Positions 21,248-32,945 of a stretch of DNA of 64,000 nucleotides are shown here, piece by piece (positions within the stretch are counted from its first letter, which is position 1; every line of letters begins with the position of its first letter). Under the pieces are notes generated by a model, which saw nothing but the letters and a program-made list of their open reading frames with translations, had not been told where the DNA came from and did not search any database. Source of the stretch: Acanthococcus lagerstroemiae (Eukaryota > Arthropoda > Insecta > Hemiptera > Eriococcidae). Both the position numbers and the translations under genes were made by a program. The stretch is taken from assembly GCA_031841125.1 (NCBI GenBank), contig JAJSSI010000012.1, positions 62,001 through 126,000 on the forward strand, written 5' to 3'.

Positions 21248-24020
21248 GAAACATAATGTTCTAGCGACCAAAGATATTGCATTACCCACAGTACCGATTA
21301 GATGCTGCAAATATGCATTAAAATCTGCGTCACTTGGCTCGCAATTGTGAGGAACATGAAGTCCAGGCCCATGTTTATCTAAGTCGGATACTATATTAAA
21401 CAAATGAGCGAATTCCTCGCAATGTAAATCTGTCCTAGTTGCACGATCTAAATTCGGCCAATTACTTTGAAGTTTGTTCAATAAATCTTTGATGTCCGGA
21501 TGGTCTGATATGTAAAATATCCAGCAACAAATCTTATAATGTTTTGAAATGTTATCCAAAAACACTTTTTTAATTTTGACCGCGTCTGTCGCATACATGA
21601 TTTCCTCTTGAGATTTAAACAATTTCTGAGAGTCATCCGACGCCGCCATCATATTCACTGAGAGTTCTGATAAAGGATTTAGATTTTTACGTCTTTCTCC
21701 GTCATTCAAAAAGAAAATCCTTCATCGCTATTGCATTAGTGCTACCAGCAGTAGGTGCGCATGCGATGACCTGTTTCCAGGGGCTTTTCAAACCACGAGC
21801 AAGAACTATAAGAAAGTATGAAGCTAGTTTACTGCTATCAAAACTGTTTCTTGTTTTTATCATAATCTTTGGATAACTGAATCGCCATTTCATCAACAGA
21901 GAGGCAGCAGAATCTATCAGAAGGATGGAAGCAGTCGACCTTATGCTGCAGCAGCTGTAACAAATCTGTTAGAACGCCGGGTTCAACTTTGTAGTTCCGC
22001 AATCGTCCAGTCAAAGTACGCAGTGTTGGTAACGGATACAGAGTGTCCCTTAGATAATTGTAGCCACTTCTTCCTACAACGTAATATTATTCATAAATTA
22101 GTTTCAAGTCTGGTGATATTACAATTTCATAAGCTACGTGCAATTTAATACTACCTAAGTTGAAACACATCTTCAAAGATTTAATAATGGTTTTTTGGGT
22201 CCATTCTTTCATTTTTTCTTGGTTCAAGGAACGTATCTGATCTTCTATTAAAAATTTTGTAATCAAATCTTCCTTCTGTGTCATGTTCTCTTTCAGCTCT
22301 CGGATGGTTGCTTTATTTTGCATCAACTCGGTTTGAAAGCGTTCAGTTTTCCTCTGTAAAAATAGAATGCTTCAGTAAATTATTCAATTCTTATTACAAT
22401 CAAGTAGAAGCATTATTTCACAGTGCAGTAATACCTTCATGAATGATTTCAGTTGGTCGAGTTGTTCAGATAATGCTTGTTTCTCTCTATTTGCAGCTGA
22501 TATTTTTTCTTCATGTCTCTTCTGCAATTCAGCAACAACGTTCTCATCTTCAAACTGAAAAAAAAGAATACATTAGAAAATACATATTTGAATGGCTCAG
22601 GGCACACAGACGTAAATAATTGTCATTCAAGAAAATGATCGTACATCAGTCTCTGCCCGTGTTGCCATCAGCAGTTGCTGTGATTCATCAGTGGGTTCGT
22701 TCTCATTGCGAGTCTGTAAACACAAATTTCCGATGTAATACATGAAGTTGCTACAATATAATGTACAATAACAAACTACCACTGAAACCTCAATCTTGAG
22801 TTAGACTTGTATCGTCTCAAAAGATATAAGTCTTGTTCATTCCTGTCTAATCATGTTCAAAATCCAAGCAATCTCGTTTGTCTCAGAGATGCTCATTTGT
22901 TTCATACAATCAAACAATACTTTCAGAAGACTGACAAGATGTAACAAAGTATTTCTGGGATTCGATAAAATTTCCTAGAAATTTGTACGATATTACATGT
23001 GTCGATACAAGACACGATTTCAGTCAGATCCATACAAATCCAAGTCAAGTGAAAATAATATAGCATACAGTACCGTATACGCATTTTCAAGGAATGGAGA
23101 CGGCTTTCGTGGTGATGCGGTTTCCTTCGACGTTTTGGTATTGGATGTACTGCCCAAATCCACTTGATATTTGTAAACACGACCACAACCATGTACTTCA
23201 TTTGCAGGCACTATGTTCAATTTTAAAACCTGAAAAGATTTGCTATTATTGCTACTCATTTATACATACAAAGTCCATTTGTAGGGTATTTCAAAATAGT
23301 TTGTAGAAAATCTCAATGTACATCACTCTGCGTAAGTACTGTGTATTGATCGCAGCAACACTTTAGTATTCAACAGTTTCGGTTACAGCGTCTTAAAATC
23401 TCATTAACTATCATGCAATGCACAGAAAACTACAGCTTTTTTCTGAGTCTAGAAGAAAGTAATCAATCTTACTTTATATTTTGATTTGTGGGGGCTTTTA
23501 TCGATTTTTGGTGGCGGATTCGGTACTTCAAATAACGTCGGTACGGCATTGCATTTCAATTTTCTCCAATAATCCTTCCGGTTCGCCTCAAATTGGGAAT
23601 CTTCAAAATGTTGCTAGAAAACACATGATTGAAACTATGAGTCAATTTCCGAAATATTTACTGTCATAATTAATCTATCTAGATTCGAAAATGAAGTACT
23701 TACTTCGCATAAAAATCCCGAGATTAAGAACATGTGTAAAAAATTACACATTAGGTAAAGGCGGAATTTAATAACATGTGTAAAAAATTACACATGTGCT
23801 ATGGTTTCTCAAAATTGTTTGAAAATGTGGTAGAGTGATAATTTAAGTTGTTTTCATCAAGATTTTAATATACTCACTGCTTTTTTGAAGTATTCTACGC
23901 CATTTTTGGAGCGAATTCACGAATTGAGAGCCGTGCTATGTGATTTTGGTTATTGCATTCTACGTATTTCGTGCCATGACATTCACAACAACCTGCTTCG
24001 CTGCTTTCAACGCATATGTT
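21242..24020 (-). pseudogene. THAP/P-element-like transposase gene, decayed, multi-exon
   Basis: Minus-strand pieces in order. A weak first half of a THAP domain lies at about 23880-24000. The THAP second half is an exon at 23473-23613 (HFEDSQFEANRKDYWRKLKC, then NAVPTLFEVPNPP). Linker exons lie near 23095-23235 and 22645-22713. A coiled-coil exon is at 22435-22554 (acceptor TTTTTTTTCAG). A helical exon begins at 22353 (acceptor TTTTTACAG). The transposase core follows from about 22080: YPLPTLRTL, then CCLSVDEMAIQLSKDYD, and after a shift near 21840 VLARGLKSPWKQVIACAPT. In-frame TAA near 22090 and shifts near 21840 and 21700 show decay. The last ORF (21242-21709) ends inside the copia LTR; before insertion it would have ended about two codons later. 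Confidence 0.72.
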
Positions 24021-24035
24021 GTGATTGTCGATGCC

Positions 24036-24086
24036 TACTGCCTAAGATCAAAAGACATACAAATAGGTCTGCTCATTCATGAAAAC
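24036..24086 (+). repeat. Inverted repeat, left copy (partner 27914-27970)
   Basis: About 50 bp, including AGACATACAAATAGGTCTGC. The partner at 27914-27970 is the reverse complement with a handful of differences. The pair encloses 3.9 kb and could be the ends of a transposon. Confidence 0.6.
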
Positions 24087-24810
24087 GTGCTGTGATTGGT
24101 TTCTTGAAATCGACGTCATCAGGAGACCCAACAGCGCGGGATATTCGAAATTACATATAATTACACGGAAAGTTACATGTACATTTAGCTGAATGATCAT
24201 GAAGTTTATGACAATTAAATTAAGGGTTTTAATTTGTGATAGCAAAATGATTATTAAATGCTTCTGTTCTTCAAAAGGCAATGCAAATAATCGATTGTAT
24301 TGAACTCAAATCACTGGGAAAATGATATGCCTACAATTTTATCGTAAATACCAATTCTTCATTATTTTGCTATCAATTCAAAGCAAAAGGGGGATTTCTT
24401 TCAGTTTGAGGCTTCTAAGAATATTATTTTTCTTGCTTTATCAAAGTTGTACTAAACAAACAAGGACTGTAATGGCTGCATGTATGCTACAATGAAAGTA
24501 GAGTGTACTGATACCGAAATTGCACGTTTATCTATCAAAACGCACCTCTTGCAAACTTTTCAACACTACATATATGATGTCGATTACCATTTTCCCTCAG
24601 TATCCACAGGAATTTTTTGTGCTAATTAACGTTTAAAGATGTGATAACGGCTTGAAACTCGCACTGATGTATTCAGAAAAAGATATAATGCACCTAAATT
24701 GATAATTAACGAAATTACGGTGATTATTACTGTGTAAAATATGTGCGTTAAGTGTAGAATATCGCTGTTTGAGTATTAAAATATTGAAAACTTATCTGGA
24801 TGAATAATTC

Positions 24811-25032
24811 TAAGAAAAAGAGAACAAATTTGAATCCACTTTCGTCTCGAAAAACTTGGCACATTATATTTTTTGACAGACGCAACGTTTCGAACGTACT
24901 CAACGTTCTTCACGAGGATCAACGTAGGCTAATAACGTCGGTAGCTTGGTACGTTCGAAACGTCGGTCAAAAATGATAATATACCAAGTTTTTCGAGACG
25001 AAAGAGCACTCAAATTTGTTCTCTTTTTCTTA
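24811..25032. repeat. Foldback element: imperfect palindrome with ~85-bp arms
   Basis: The left arm runs from AAGAAAAAGAGAACAAATTT through TCGTCTCGAAAAACTTGG to TTTCGAACGTAC. The right arm is its reverse complement with about ten differences. The core is about 50 bp. No ORF inside; it looks like a MITE-type foldback sequence. Confidence 0.75.
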
Positions 25033-25239
25033 AAGTGATGCGGTATATCAATTTCAATCAGCTTCCATATTTGACCGCATTCATATAATCTCACCTTCCA
25101 AATTGATCGCATTATTGAGAAAAAAGGAATTATGTTCAATTCAAAATTCAGTTTGGCTTAAAGACGTTACACTTATGGACCAATTAGTGAATCTATTGAC
25201 ATGTTCAACACGGCAAAACTTCACAAAATTTACAAGTAA

Positions 25240-25480
25240 TACCAGTAGTAAATGGGTCCGTTGGGTACACATCACAGACTATGCCCAGTGCCTGTGGTAA
25301 GTCATGCGTGCGCATCCAAGGTGGCCCGTGGAAAAAAAATTTTTTTTACTACTAATATAATAATACGAATACGATGACGTCGTGCACTATAATTATTATT
25401 ATTTTTTTAAAATAAAATATGACATAATATGTACACTTATACTTTTTTTTTTTACTATGATTTAGAAATTTTTTTTTTCC
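25240..25480 (+). repeat. Pogo-like repeat fragment, copy of 62380-62610 in opposite orientation
   Basis: Closely matches the reverse complement of about 62380-62610: the segment GGGTACACATCACAGACTAT, the donor-like TGGTAAGTCATGCG, and the T-rich tail with ATGACGTCGTGCACTATA. In the partner this sequence adjoins a pogo-like transposase exon, so this is probably a fragment of the same family. Confidence 0.65.
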
Positions 25481-26014
25481 TACTATAATAATAATGTACT
25501 GGTACTTACCACCAAACATCCTCACCAGCTGGTTGACAGCGAAAATATCTATCTACTCTCACCTTTCATAGGTGGTAACCACTTAGTGTAGTTGTCAATG
25601 GTGAGACTAATGCTATTATTTATCACCCCATGGTAAGTGATGTGTAAGTTTGGTTGGTTATTCCGGTATGAAATTTTTTCCTCTGTATCAAAAAGTTTAT
25701 TGAATCGTACAGGAAGAGTTAAGAGACAATTCTCACTAACTACACAAACACTCATTCTGTCGCATGTAGACAAACGGTAACTCGTTTCAGGCACTGAATT
25801 AATTTTCTGCCCTCTGATTGGTTCACATCTTTATGAGCACAGTGAATGCAGCCGTGCTATTACCTTATCACCATTCTTCATATATCTAATGCGTTCAACT
25901 CTATCACTCATCCGAATTTTTGAAAAATACTCTTACAAATATTTTAATAATAATTAATGTTCGTCATTTCTGTTGCGAATCTGTGGTAATTGAAACATTA
26001 GAACAAATTAGGTC
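25481..26014. other. Intergenic, T/A-rich runs
   Basis: Homopolymer-rich sequence; the short frame at 25549-25794 is not convincing as a gene. Confidence 0.35.
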
Positions 26015-26787
26015 CTATTTATTTCTTTGTGATCTTCCGGGCTTTTCTAATAGTTTTACATCTTGCTGTTGATGTTGTCTGAACCTTGATTCTCGAATTA
26101 GTCCCGTGTGATGAAAATTTTCCCGACTTACAAATGAAGGATTCAATGCCATTAGAAGTAGATATGCCTCTGCAAACACTGACAAACCGCTTAGCAATCT
26201 ACAACACAATAAGTTTACAATTTAGAGTAACTAATGTATCTTTGAATTTGTAAACTATCAATTCTTACTTTTTGAGAGCATGCGCAGCCATATGCTTCAA
26301 ATTTTTCGGCAAGTATTCCTAGTCCTAACGTCAGCCATTTCATAGGATCTTCTTTTAGTTGCCGATTTTCAGTCACAGCAAATGGTTTATCTATAGATGC
26401 GGGTGTGACAACTTCATGACGTTCTTCTGTTAAATGGGAAATAGGATGCGAGTTTGATTCCAAATCTAATGGTAAGTACTCAGAAATTGGTCCTGCGTCA
26501 TTTCCGAAAGCCAATACAGCCATTTGGTGTCTATTTTCAGCTGTGATAGGTGGTAGATTTCCAACAAATACATGTCCTAATTAGCGTCATTCATTTTCTC
26601 AGTCAAAATTTGAACACAAGTTGTAAGGACGTAAGATATGAGCAAAACTTACCCCATTCTCGCTCCTGGAGCGCCTCCAATCCAATAAAGGTTGGCATAC
26701 GGTTGTCAGGATCTACCCGTAATTGTCGTCAACATGGCGGCTCAGCCTCAGCCTCGACGTGGGCCCGATCCCATTGTAAGGCACTGT
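26015..26787 (-). CDS. Unidentified exons (three) of a minus-strand gene
   Basis: A run of exon-like pieces with matching splice sites. The exon at about 26655-26787 ends REWG with donor GTAAGT. An exon from about 26585 begins HVFVGNLPPITAENRHQM and continues to CACSQK at a GTAAGA donor (26270). A last exon from 26200 begins LLSGLSVFAEAYLLLMALNP and ends at a stop near 26015. The frame is continuous across the first junction (Gly codon split). The first piece has an in-frame TGA after VEAEAEPPC, so the gene may be a relic. I do not recognise the family. It lies between two THAP sequences on the same strand and inside the inverted repeat pair at 24.04 and 27.95 kb. Confidence 0.4.
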
Positions 26788-27329
26788 AAGTAATGAAAAC
26801 GTTACTGTTACAGAGAGTTGTTATCCAGTAGAAGACTAATAATTGAAAACGAAAAAATGAATACTTACAGATACAGGAGGCATATATGCCATTAGGGTAT
26901 GGCAGTCACAGTTGCTGCAATGTAATAAAACATTTTTTTTTACTTGTTTATTTTAAATTGCAAAATTATGTTACCAAATCACGTTGTTTGTACCCGTCTC
27001 TACATATACTCGTACAATTTGTGAACTGACCAATGGGATCGAATTGATCGGGAATTAGGCAGCGGATTTGGGCTTATTAGTTTCCATAGTGTAGGGATTT
27101 CTGTCGACTCAGCTAAAAAATGGTCCCGCCAGCATCCGTAAAATAGGCGGTAATGTGTGGGCGAGCTGGAACATTTGTACCATGATTCTGAACCTGAGGC
27201 TCACGTAAGGTATAAATCGAATCTCTTTCTTGGTGTACAACAATTTGTATCCCAACTGAACATTACACAACCATTACCAAAGAGATGAAAACCCAGGAAG
27301 TGGATACTGTAGCTTCTTGCGCAAGAAAT

Positions 27330-27578
27330 TGTAAGCCGTTTCTTCAGTTCGTTTAATAACTCAGCTTTCATGTCCCGTTCATAATCATGTGGTTGAAAAT
27401 GAACCGAACAAATGCGGCACAAATCAGGGTTGAAATTAAACTTCTGGCGACATTTCTGAATCCATATTTTACGAATTTGCCGATCTTTTGGAAATGTATG
27501 ATAAACTATGTTACCATTTTCTTTTGTTTTCTGTAAGCTATTGTTGCACACTGCTACCGCACATCGTGTACCTGGCAT
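27330..27578 (-). CDS. THAP domain exon (second THAP gene)
   Basis: From ATG at 27578: MPGTRCAVAVCNNS, then YHTFPKDRQIRKIWIQKCRQ, then CRICSVHFQPHDYERD. The C2CH zinc ligands (C, C, C, H), the FP pair and the central Trp of the THAP fold are all present. THAP domains are DNA-binding modules of host factors and P-element-like transposases. The C-terminal DAVPT-type tail is not seen, so an intron or break follows near 27330. The exons at 26.0-26.8 kb on the same strand could be its continuation. Confidence 0.8.
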
Positions 27579-28600
27579 GATTCTAGCACAAAGACGTACA
27601 ACCTGTTGCATGACCGAAAATGGAAACTCTAAATACCAGTTCAATTCTTCTGGACACATTGTTATGGAACTACTCGTTATTTCACTTATTTATCGTTTTA
27701 GGATGATCGTTTTGAACAAATTTGATACTTCAAAGATTCTTTCAGTGCCGTAAAACAAACCAAAATAGTTCACAAAAGAAAAATTCAATGAAAAACAACT
27801 GAAAATCCGACAAATATCGCATATCAAGTGTATTTATTCGGCTCTGTTTACATCAGCCGGTCTCGCCGTGACGTCATGACCACTTTGACACTCCCAGCCT
27901 CACCCACTCTTATTTTACCACGAATGAGCAGACCTATTCGTATGTCTATTGATCTTGCCTACCGCCTAGTTTCTAGAATATATATGCGCGCGCACCCGCA
28001 GGTCCCGTTGACATTCAAGCTAGGAGATAGATGCTTGTATTAGGTTTCTTTGGAGTTTGTTATTGTTGGTCTAGCCAGGGTTGTTATGAAGCAAGGGTTC
28101 TGTTGCTGTATCGTCTCGGGGCCTGCCCTTATTCGATAATCTCACCGAGGAGGGTTGTTCGAGGAGGGTTGTTCGTGTGTTACATAGTACATACACGCAC
28201 TGCCTCTGAGGGAGTACATAAACATGGAGCAGTATCCCCCAATATAAAGTAGCGATGAAGACAAGTTTGTGAAAAAGTAAGAACAACATTTGTGAAAAAC
28301 TAAAAACAAGCAAACAACATCTGCAAATTCTGACTTAGCCAACAATTAGCGCTGTATGTAAGCGCATGGGTGTTTGTATACTACAGTCTTTTACAGTGTT
28401 ACCGGATATGAAACCTCACTTTGTACTGGTGAAATGTATCCGATTTATAAAAAATGTACCTTCCAGCACTCAATATTGCCACAGGTACCAGATTTCTTTG
28501 AAATGTACTAAATTTTTTTCAGATGTGAAGAAAATGTCTTAGATTTTCAGCAAAATATATCCGTTAAATCAATTTGTCCAGAGGTCCAGGGTAACGGGTC
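27579..28600. other. Intergenic; includes the right inverted repeat
   Basis: No gene recognised apart from the repeat at 27914-27970. A TATATATGCGCGCGC tract lies near 27980. Short frames at 28031-28345 overlap on both strands and lack domains. Confidence 0.35.
27914..27970 (-). repeat. Inverted repeat, right copy (partner 24036-24086)
   Basis: Reverse-complement match to 24036-24086 across the segment AATAGGTCTGCTCATTC and its flanks. Confidence 0.6.
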
Positions 28601-29110
28601 TAATGAGCCAGTAGTTAGTGCACTGGTCTGGACATTTGGTTCTCCTGGATTTGAGCCCGTATAGCTTAGGGATATTTGACTACGTTGGTTTTTTGGTAAG
28701 AAGAAAAGAGGCCAAGTGAGTCTCTATAGCTGTCTAATATCCTTGCACGAAAATGTAGTTTCCTGGATTTGGGTTAAGGCACTGAAGATAGTATGAATAC
28801 CAAAGTCCAGAGTGGAAAGGCTTGGAGGCCCAGTGATTAGTACATTGGTATTGGGATGCGATTACCCTGAGTTTGAGCCTACATAGCAGCTCGTCGGCTG
28901 AAATTTCGTCCAAGCTGATTTTCTGGTTGGAGAAAAAGGGAGTTAGTGAGTCTCTACAGCTGACTGATATCCTTACTTCAATGCTTGAAAATGAAATTCC
29001 CTTGGATTGGGTTAAAGCATTGAAGATAGTATCTAGAAGTATGAAAACCTACTGATTAGCGCATCGATCTTAGAATCCGGTTAACCTGGGTCCAATGCCA
29101 CATATTAGCT
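28601..29110 (+). repeat. Three tandem tRNA-derived SINE-like units
   Basis: Units begin near 28605, 28828 and 29045 with a tRNA-like head: an A-box-like GGCCCAGTGATTAG or equivalent, and B-box-like GGATTTGAGCCC, GAGTTTGAGCCT and GGGTCCAATGCC. The first two units share a common body including TGAGTCTCTA(T/C)AGCTG. Period is about 220 bp. The RNA polymerase III boxes are degenerate. Confidence 0.55.
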
Positions 29111-30199
29111 GGCTGCTTGTCTTTATGAGGTGTCCAGATTTCATTTTGGAGCTAAAACCGAGAGTATGTGTCACCATTTCTGTCTCTGAGTAGTTGTACC
29201 TAAATTGAATTACCTAAGAGTCAATAAAGTTGTGTTTCAGTTTATATTCAAAGTCGAAGCTTAGATGTCTAAAATGAGTAACCAATAGTGAAAGTTTGAG
29301 TTATAAAATAGTCAGATTGAAAGTAACCAGCTCGAGGCCATTGGTATTAAACGGTAAGTCTGTTTTCATGAAATATATAACAGATACAACTATTACATTT
29401 AAAAAAAAAACAAAAAAAAAACAGATGCCCTCATTAAATTTCTTCTTTTGTTTTACAGTAAAATAGGTAACACTATCTAGTTCCACAACTGTAAAATCAG
29501 CCGCCTCTAATGCCGCTCTCTGTACTGGATAAATTATTCTTAACGAATATTTGGAGACGTTCTTATTCATTCGCAACGGAGTTCAAAACTGAGCACAAAC
29601 CTACATAAAATTAGACAAGCGAAATTCATCAACATTTGTAAAAAAGTACACACTACTGAAATTGAAGGTCAAAACAGTGAAGAAACGTAGCGGTAGGCTG
29701 TGTTGAGGTATGTCAGCGCCTATCGCACTGTCTTGAGGGAAGAAGTTTGCCTAGTAGTGTATATACCTACCGCTGATGAAACTCATCGCAAAAAAACTGA
29801 CAACGATTCGATATACCACAGGACGAAGGATCACAGATTCAGAAACTTCATGCTTCGGAACTGGGAAGATCCGCCGCTACTAAAGGCTGGTAGATTTGTA
29901 CCCCAATAAGCGACCTTGATGAGAAGTTGAGCAAAATCTGTGGTCAATCCGGAAACCTGATCCTAATTATGCTGCAGAGTGAAACCAGCTGTAATCAGGT
30001 ATCAGCATTCATCTGCGGTATCATGAGACAAAATATGGAAATAGAATGGGTGAGATAGATGTAGAGGCTACAGGGCAGCGTGCCATAATGGAACCCGTAC
30101 TCTTGTATCATTGTTACTGAATACAGAAGAAGCTAAAGGAGATCGTTTTTCAGTCAGAATAGCATTGAGAAATGTCATTTTAGAAGATGTCTTTGAACT
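29111..30199. other. No gene recognised
   Basis: The open frames at 29301-29576 (minus) and 29700-29909 (plus) show no known domain. The minus-strand frame contains RAALEAADFTVVELDSVTYF, which looks protein-like, but I cannot assign it. Confidence 0.35.
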
Positions 30200-30675
30200 T
30201 ACACCCTCTCAAGCATTACATCAGGGACATCGGGGAGACTTTTAGGGCTCTCTTAGCTCTCTTTCCTCCTTCCTTTTGTAGGGTGTGCCAATTCACTTTT
30301 CCTTCTTCTGTATTCCAGAACGCTTTCGGCTGTTATGCCATGCCAATGATGGCATGGCATAACAGCCGAAAGCGTTCTGGAATACAGAAGAAGGAAAAGT
30401 GAATTGGCACACCCTACAAAAGGAATATTACCAAGTTCACTCACACTCTAAAATGGACACTAAACTCTTTCCTCCTTGCTAAAAAATAGGCTTAGGTCTA
30501 AATTCAGTGGGTTGCTATGTGAGCGCGAACCCGGAATCTTCAGATTCCGAAGCAATATGCTACTCACTTGGCGAATTTTGATCTAAGCGATTTTTTGGGA
30601 CGAAAGAAAGGGAGCTAAGATAGCCCAAAGATTGAGTCTCCCCAATGACCCTGATGTAATGCTCGAAAGGGCATA
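30200..30675. repeat. Long inverted repeat with a perfect 76-bp hairpin core
   Basis: Arms 30270-30345 and 30350-30425 are perfect reverse complements separated by the 4-nt loop ATGA. Beyond them the left flank (about 30205-30265, including GCATTACATCAGGGACATCG) pairs with 30595-30672 (including CCAATGACCCTGATGTAATG). The larger palindrome is therefore interrupted on the right side by about 165 bp (30426-30592). The right hairpin arm belongs to the repeat also found at 9491-9599. Confidence 0.85.
30350..30461 (+). repeat. Interspersed repeat, copy B (partner 9491-9599)
   Basis: Starts TGGCATAACAGCCGAAAGCG and ends near CTAAAATGGACACT, the same sequence as at 9491-9599 with scattered differences. 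Confidence 0.75.
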
Positions 30676-31149
30676 AGATTGAGGACAGCCTATAAAAAGA
30701 CGTTTCTCAGTGCTGTTTTAACTGAAAAATAGCAGGAGAGAAGTCGCCTGTCTAAGAAGTAAAAGCGGGTAAAAGGCTACTTGCCTCAAGGTGTGCCCTC
30801 ATGTCTCTAGCACGATGACCAAACGGGTCTGATTTCAGAGCATGAGATGTTATATCTGGAGAGCCACTTGTGGTGTGCCTACATGTCCTACGTCCTAACA
30901 AACAGTACCATCAAAATTAAAACTTTTCTTCATAAAAAAAAAAAATTACATATTTTCCCTAACACTCAGAAATCCTGTTATCATATAAGCCATAGCACCT
31001 AATTTACAGAGTGCCAGGCAAACTGGAAAATGTACCGAGTAACACACAGTACATTACAACTGGTCGTTATACAACTCCAAGCAACTATTGGACGCTCATC
31101 AAAATTTCCTTCCGCGATAATTTATTTACCTCGTTTGTTTTCTTAAATC
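30676..31149. other. Intergenic, nothing recognised
   Basis: No feature supported apart from an A-rich run near 30938. This is the upstream flank of the piggyBac relic. Confidence 0.4.
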
Positions 31150-32945
31150 ATGGCTGACCCTTCCGACGCCCAACAAGCCAACTTTTTATGGCAACTTCAG
31201 ATTGAAAATACTTCAAATGAACTCGATGACGACCAAATTCCAGCTGATGAAGACAATGCTGACGAGATCGAGGGTGACAACGAGGTGATCCCAAACGACA
31301 TACAGGAGGATGAAATAGACGCCAACGAAATAGAAATCGAAGAACCAACACGAAAAAAATTTTACAGCCGCGATGGTACCATCTGGACAAGAAATTATAC
31401 GCTGCAAGATGCGAGGACGCATGTAATCGTACTGGGAAGACGTGGGCCAGCTGGTGGCATTACGAAAGAATCACAGATTGAATTTTTTCGACTCTTTGTT
31501 ACCCTGGAGATTGTCAACGTCATTGTCCAACACACGAATTGGAAAATCGCCTCTTTTTGTCAGCGTCCAGCGTATCAAAACCAGCGGTACACCTTCGACA
31601 CAACAGCGGCTGTAGTATATTCGCTGATTGGTGTTTTACTTTTCGCAGGAGTTACCAAAAATTGTTTACTGCCAGTATCCGACATCTTCAACGCGTTATA
31701 TGGACCGCCACTCGTCCAATGTACAATGTCCGCTTCATGTTTCAATTTTCTGATCAACTGCCTTCGCTTTGATGAATGGGAATTGAGACTTCCGGGACTG
31801 CCGCGACCGAAGGACAAATTTACACCAATTCGACAATGGTGGGAGTTGTTTTTGAGCGCCTGCAGATCAAATTACAGGCCCTCGCGTGAAGTTACAGTCG
31901 ATGAAACCATGTTACGCGTTTTTGGGCGCGGCTGTGCCTTTTGAATGTATCTTCCGGCGAAACCTGATCGATATGGCCTGAAAATTATATCACTGGCCGA
32001 CGCAAAGACGTTTTACTTCCTAAATGGTCAACCATACCTGGGTGCGAAGCAACCAGAAGAGCCACTGCAAAAGAAACCAATAGCTGAAAGAGCCGTTGCT
32101 GGTCCATCATCGTCGAGAGCCACCGGTTCATCATCAAGTACATCCAGTTCTTCACAACCTCAGTTATACAAAGCTACAGGACCAGTTTAAGAGCTCATTC
32201 AACCCTACCGTGATCGACCCCGCAACATTACTTGCAACAATTGGTTTTTGTTGCTTCAGCTTGCCGATGAATTAGCAAAGGTAGGTTGGACGATGGTCGG
32301 TACCATGCGTCAAACGAGGCCGGAAATTCCACAAGAATTGCTGCAGCCACGAGACGAGCAGATGTTGGGATGGCAAAGCACGTTTTTCGTGGCGAAAAAA
32401 CCATGTGCTCCTTTGTACCAAAGCCGCAGAAAGTTGTAGTTCTGCTGTCTACAGCTCACCACAACGATGCACTGAATCCTGCATCCGGCAAACCGCAAGT
32501 AATTCAAGATTATAATTCACATAAAGGTGGGGTCGACGTATTTAACGAAATGATTAAATCAAGAATGGTACGTTGTAAAACTCGCCGTTGGCCTCTTGAG
32601 TTTTCTACTTTGTGATCGATGCAGCCGCGTACAATTCCTACATTCTATTTCATGAAAAAAATAGTATGTCAAGAATTGACTTTTTGAAGAATTTGAGCCT
32701 CGCTCTTGTTGAAGAAGCCACAAAGAACCGCTTGGATACAATACGCAATTTGTCATTAGAGCTGCGAATGACAATCACAAATTTTCGAAAATTAGCATAC
32801 TCTTAACATAGTTGAACAAAAAGTGGAACTGAGTGGAGCTAGAAAACCAACGTCGAGATGTTATATGTGTATGCTGGAAAACCGGGGGACGCAAGCAAAA
32901 AAAGCGACCAACTTCTGTACTTTATGTGACTGGCCTACATAACCT
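31150..32945 (+). pseudogene. piggyBac-family transposase, decayed
   Basis: The start is MADPSDAQQANFLWQLQIEN with an acidic N-terminus. Core pieces are STFSS-region replaced by IWTRNYTLQDAR, then EFFRLFVTLEI, then VTVDETMLRVFGRG (first catalytic Asp in VDE). A TGA at 31942-31944 interrupts the frame just before MYLPAKPDRYGLKI. Further on, RNITCNNWF should carry the second catalytic Asp (usually DNW), which here reads NNW. HKGGVDVFNEM retains the third Asp. A second stop and several shifts follow between 32180 and 32620. A cysteine-rich C-terminal domain is still visible (SRCYMCMLENRG, then FCTLCDW at about 32855-32938). The copy is clearly dead. Confidence 0.88.

Noticed and set aside
28071..28345. 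Overlapping short ORFs on both strands
   Set aside because: No domain and conflicting frames; left unannotated.
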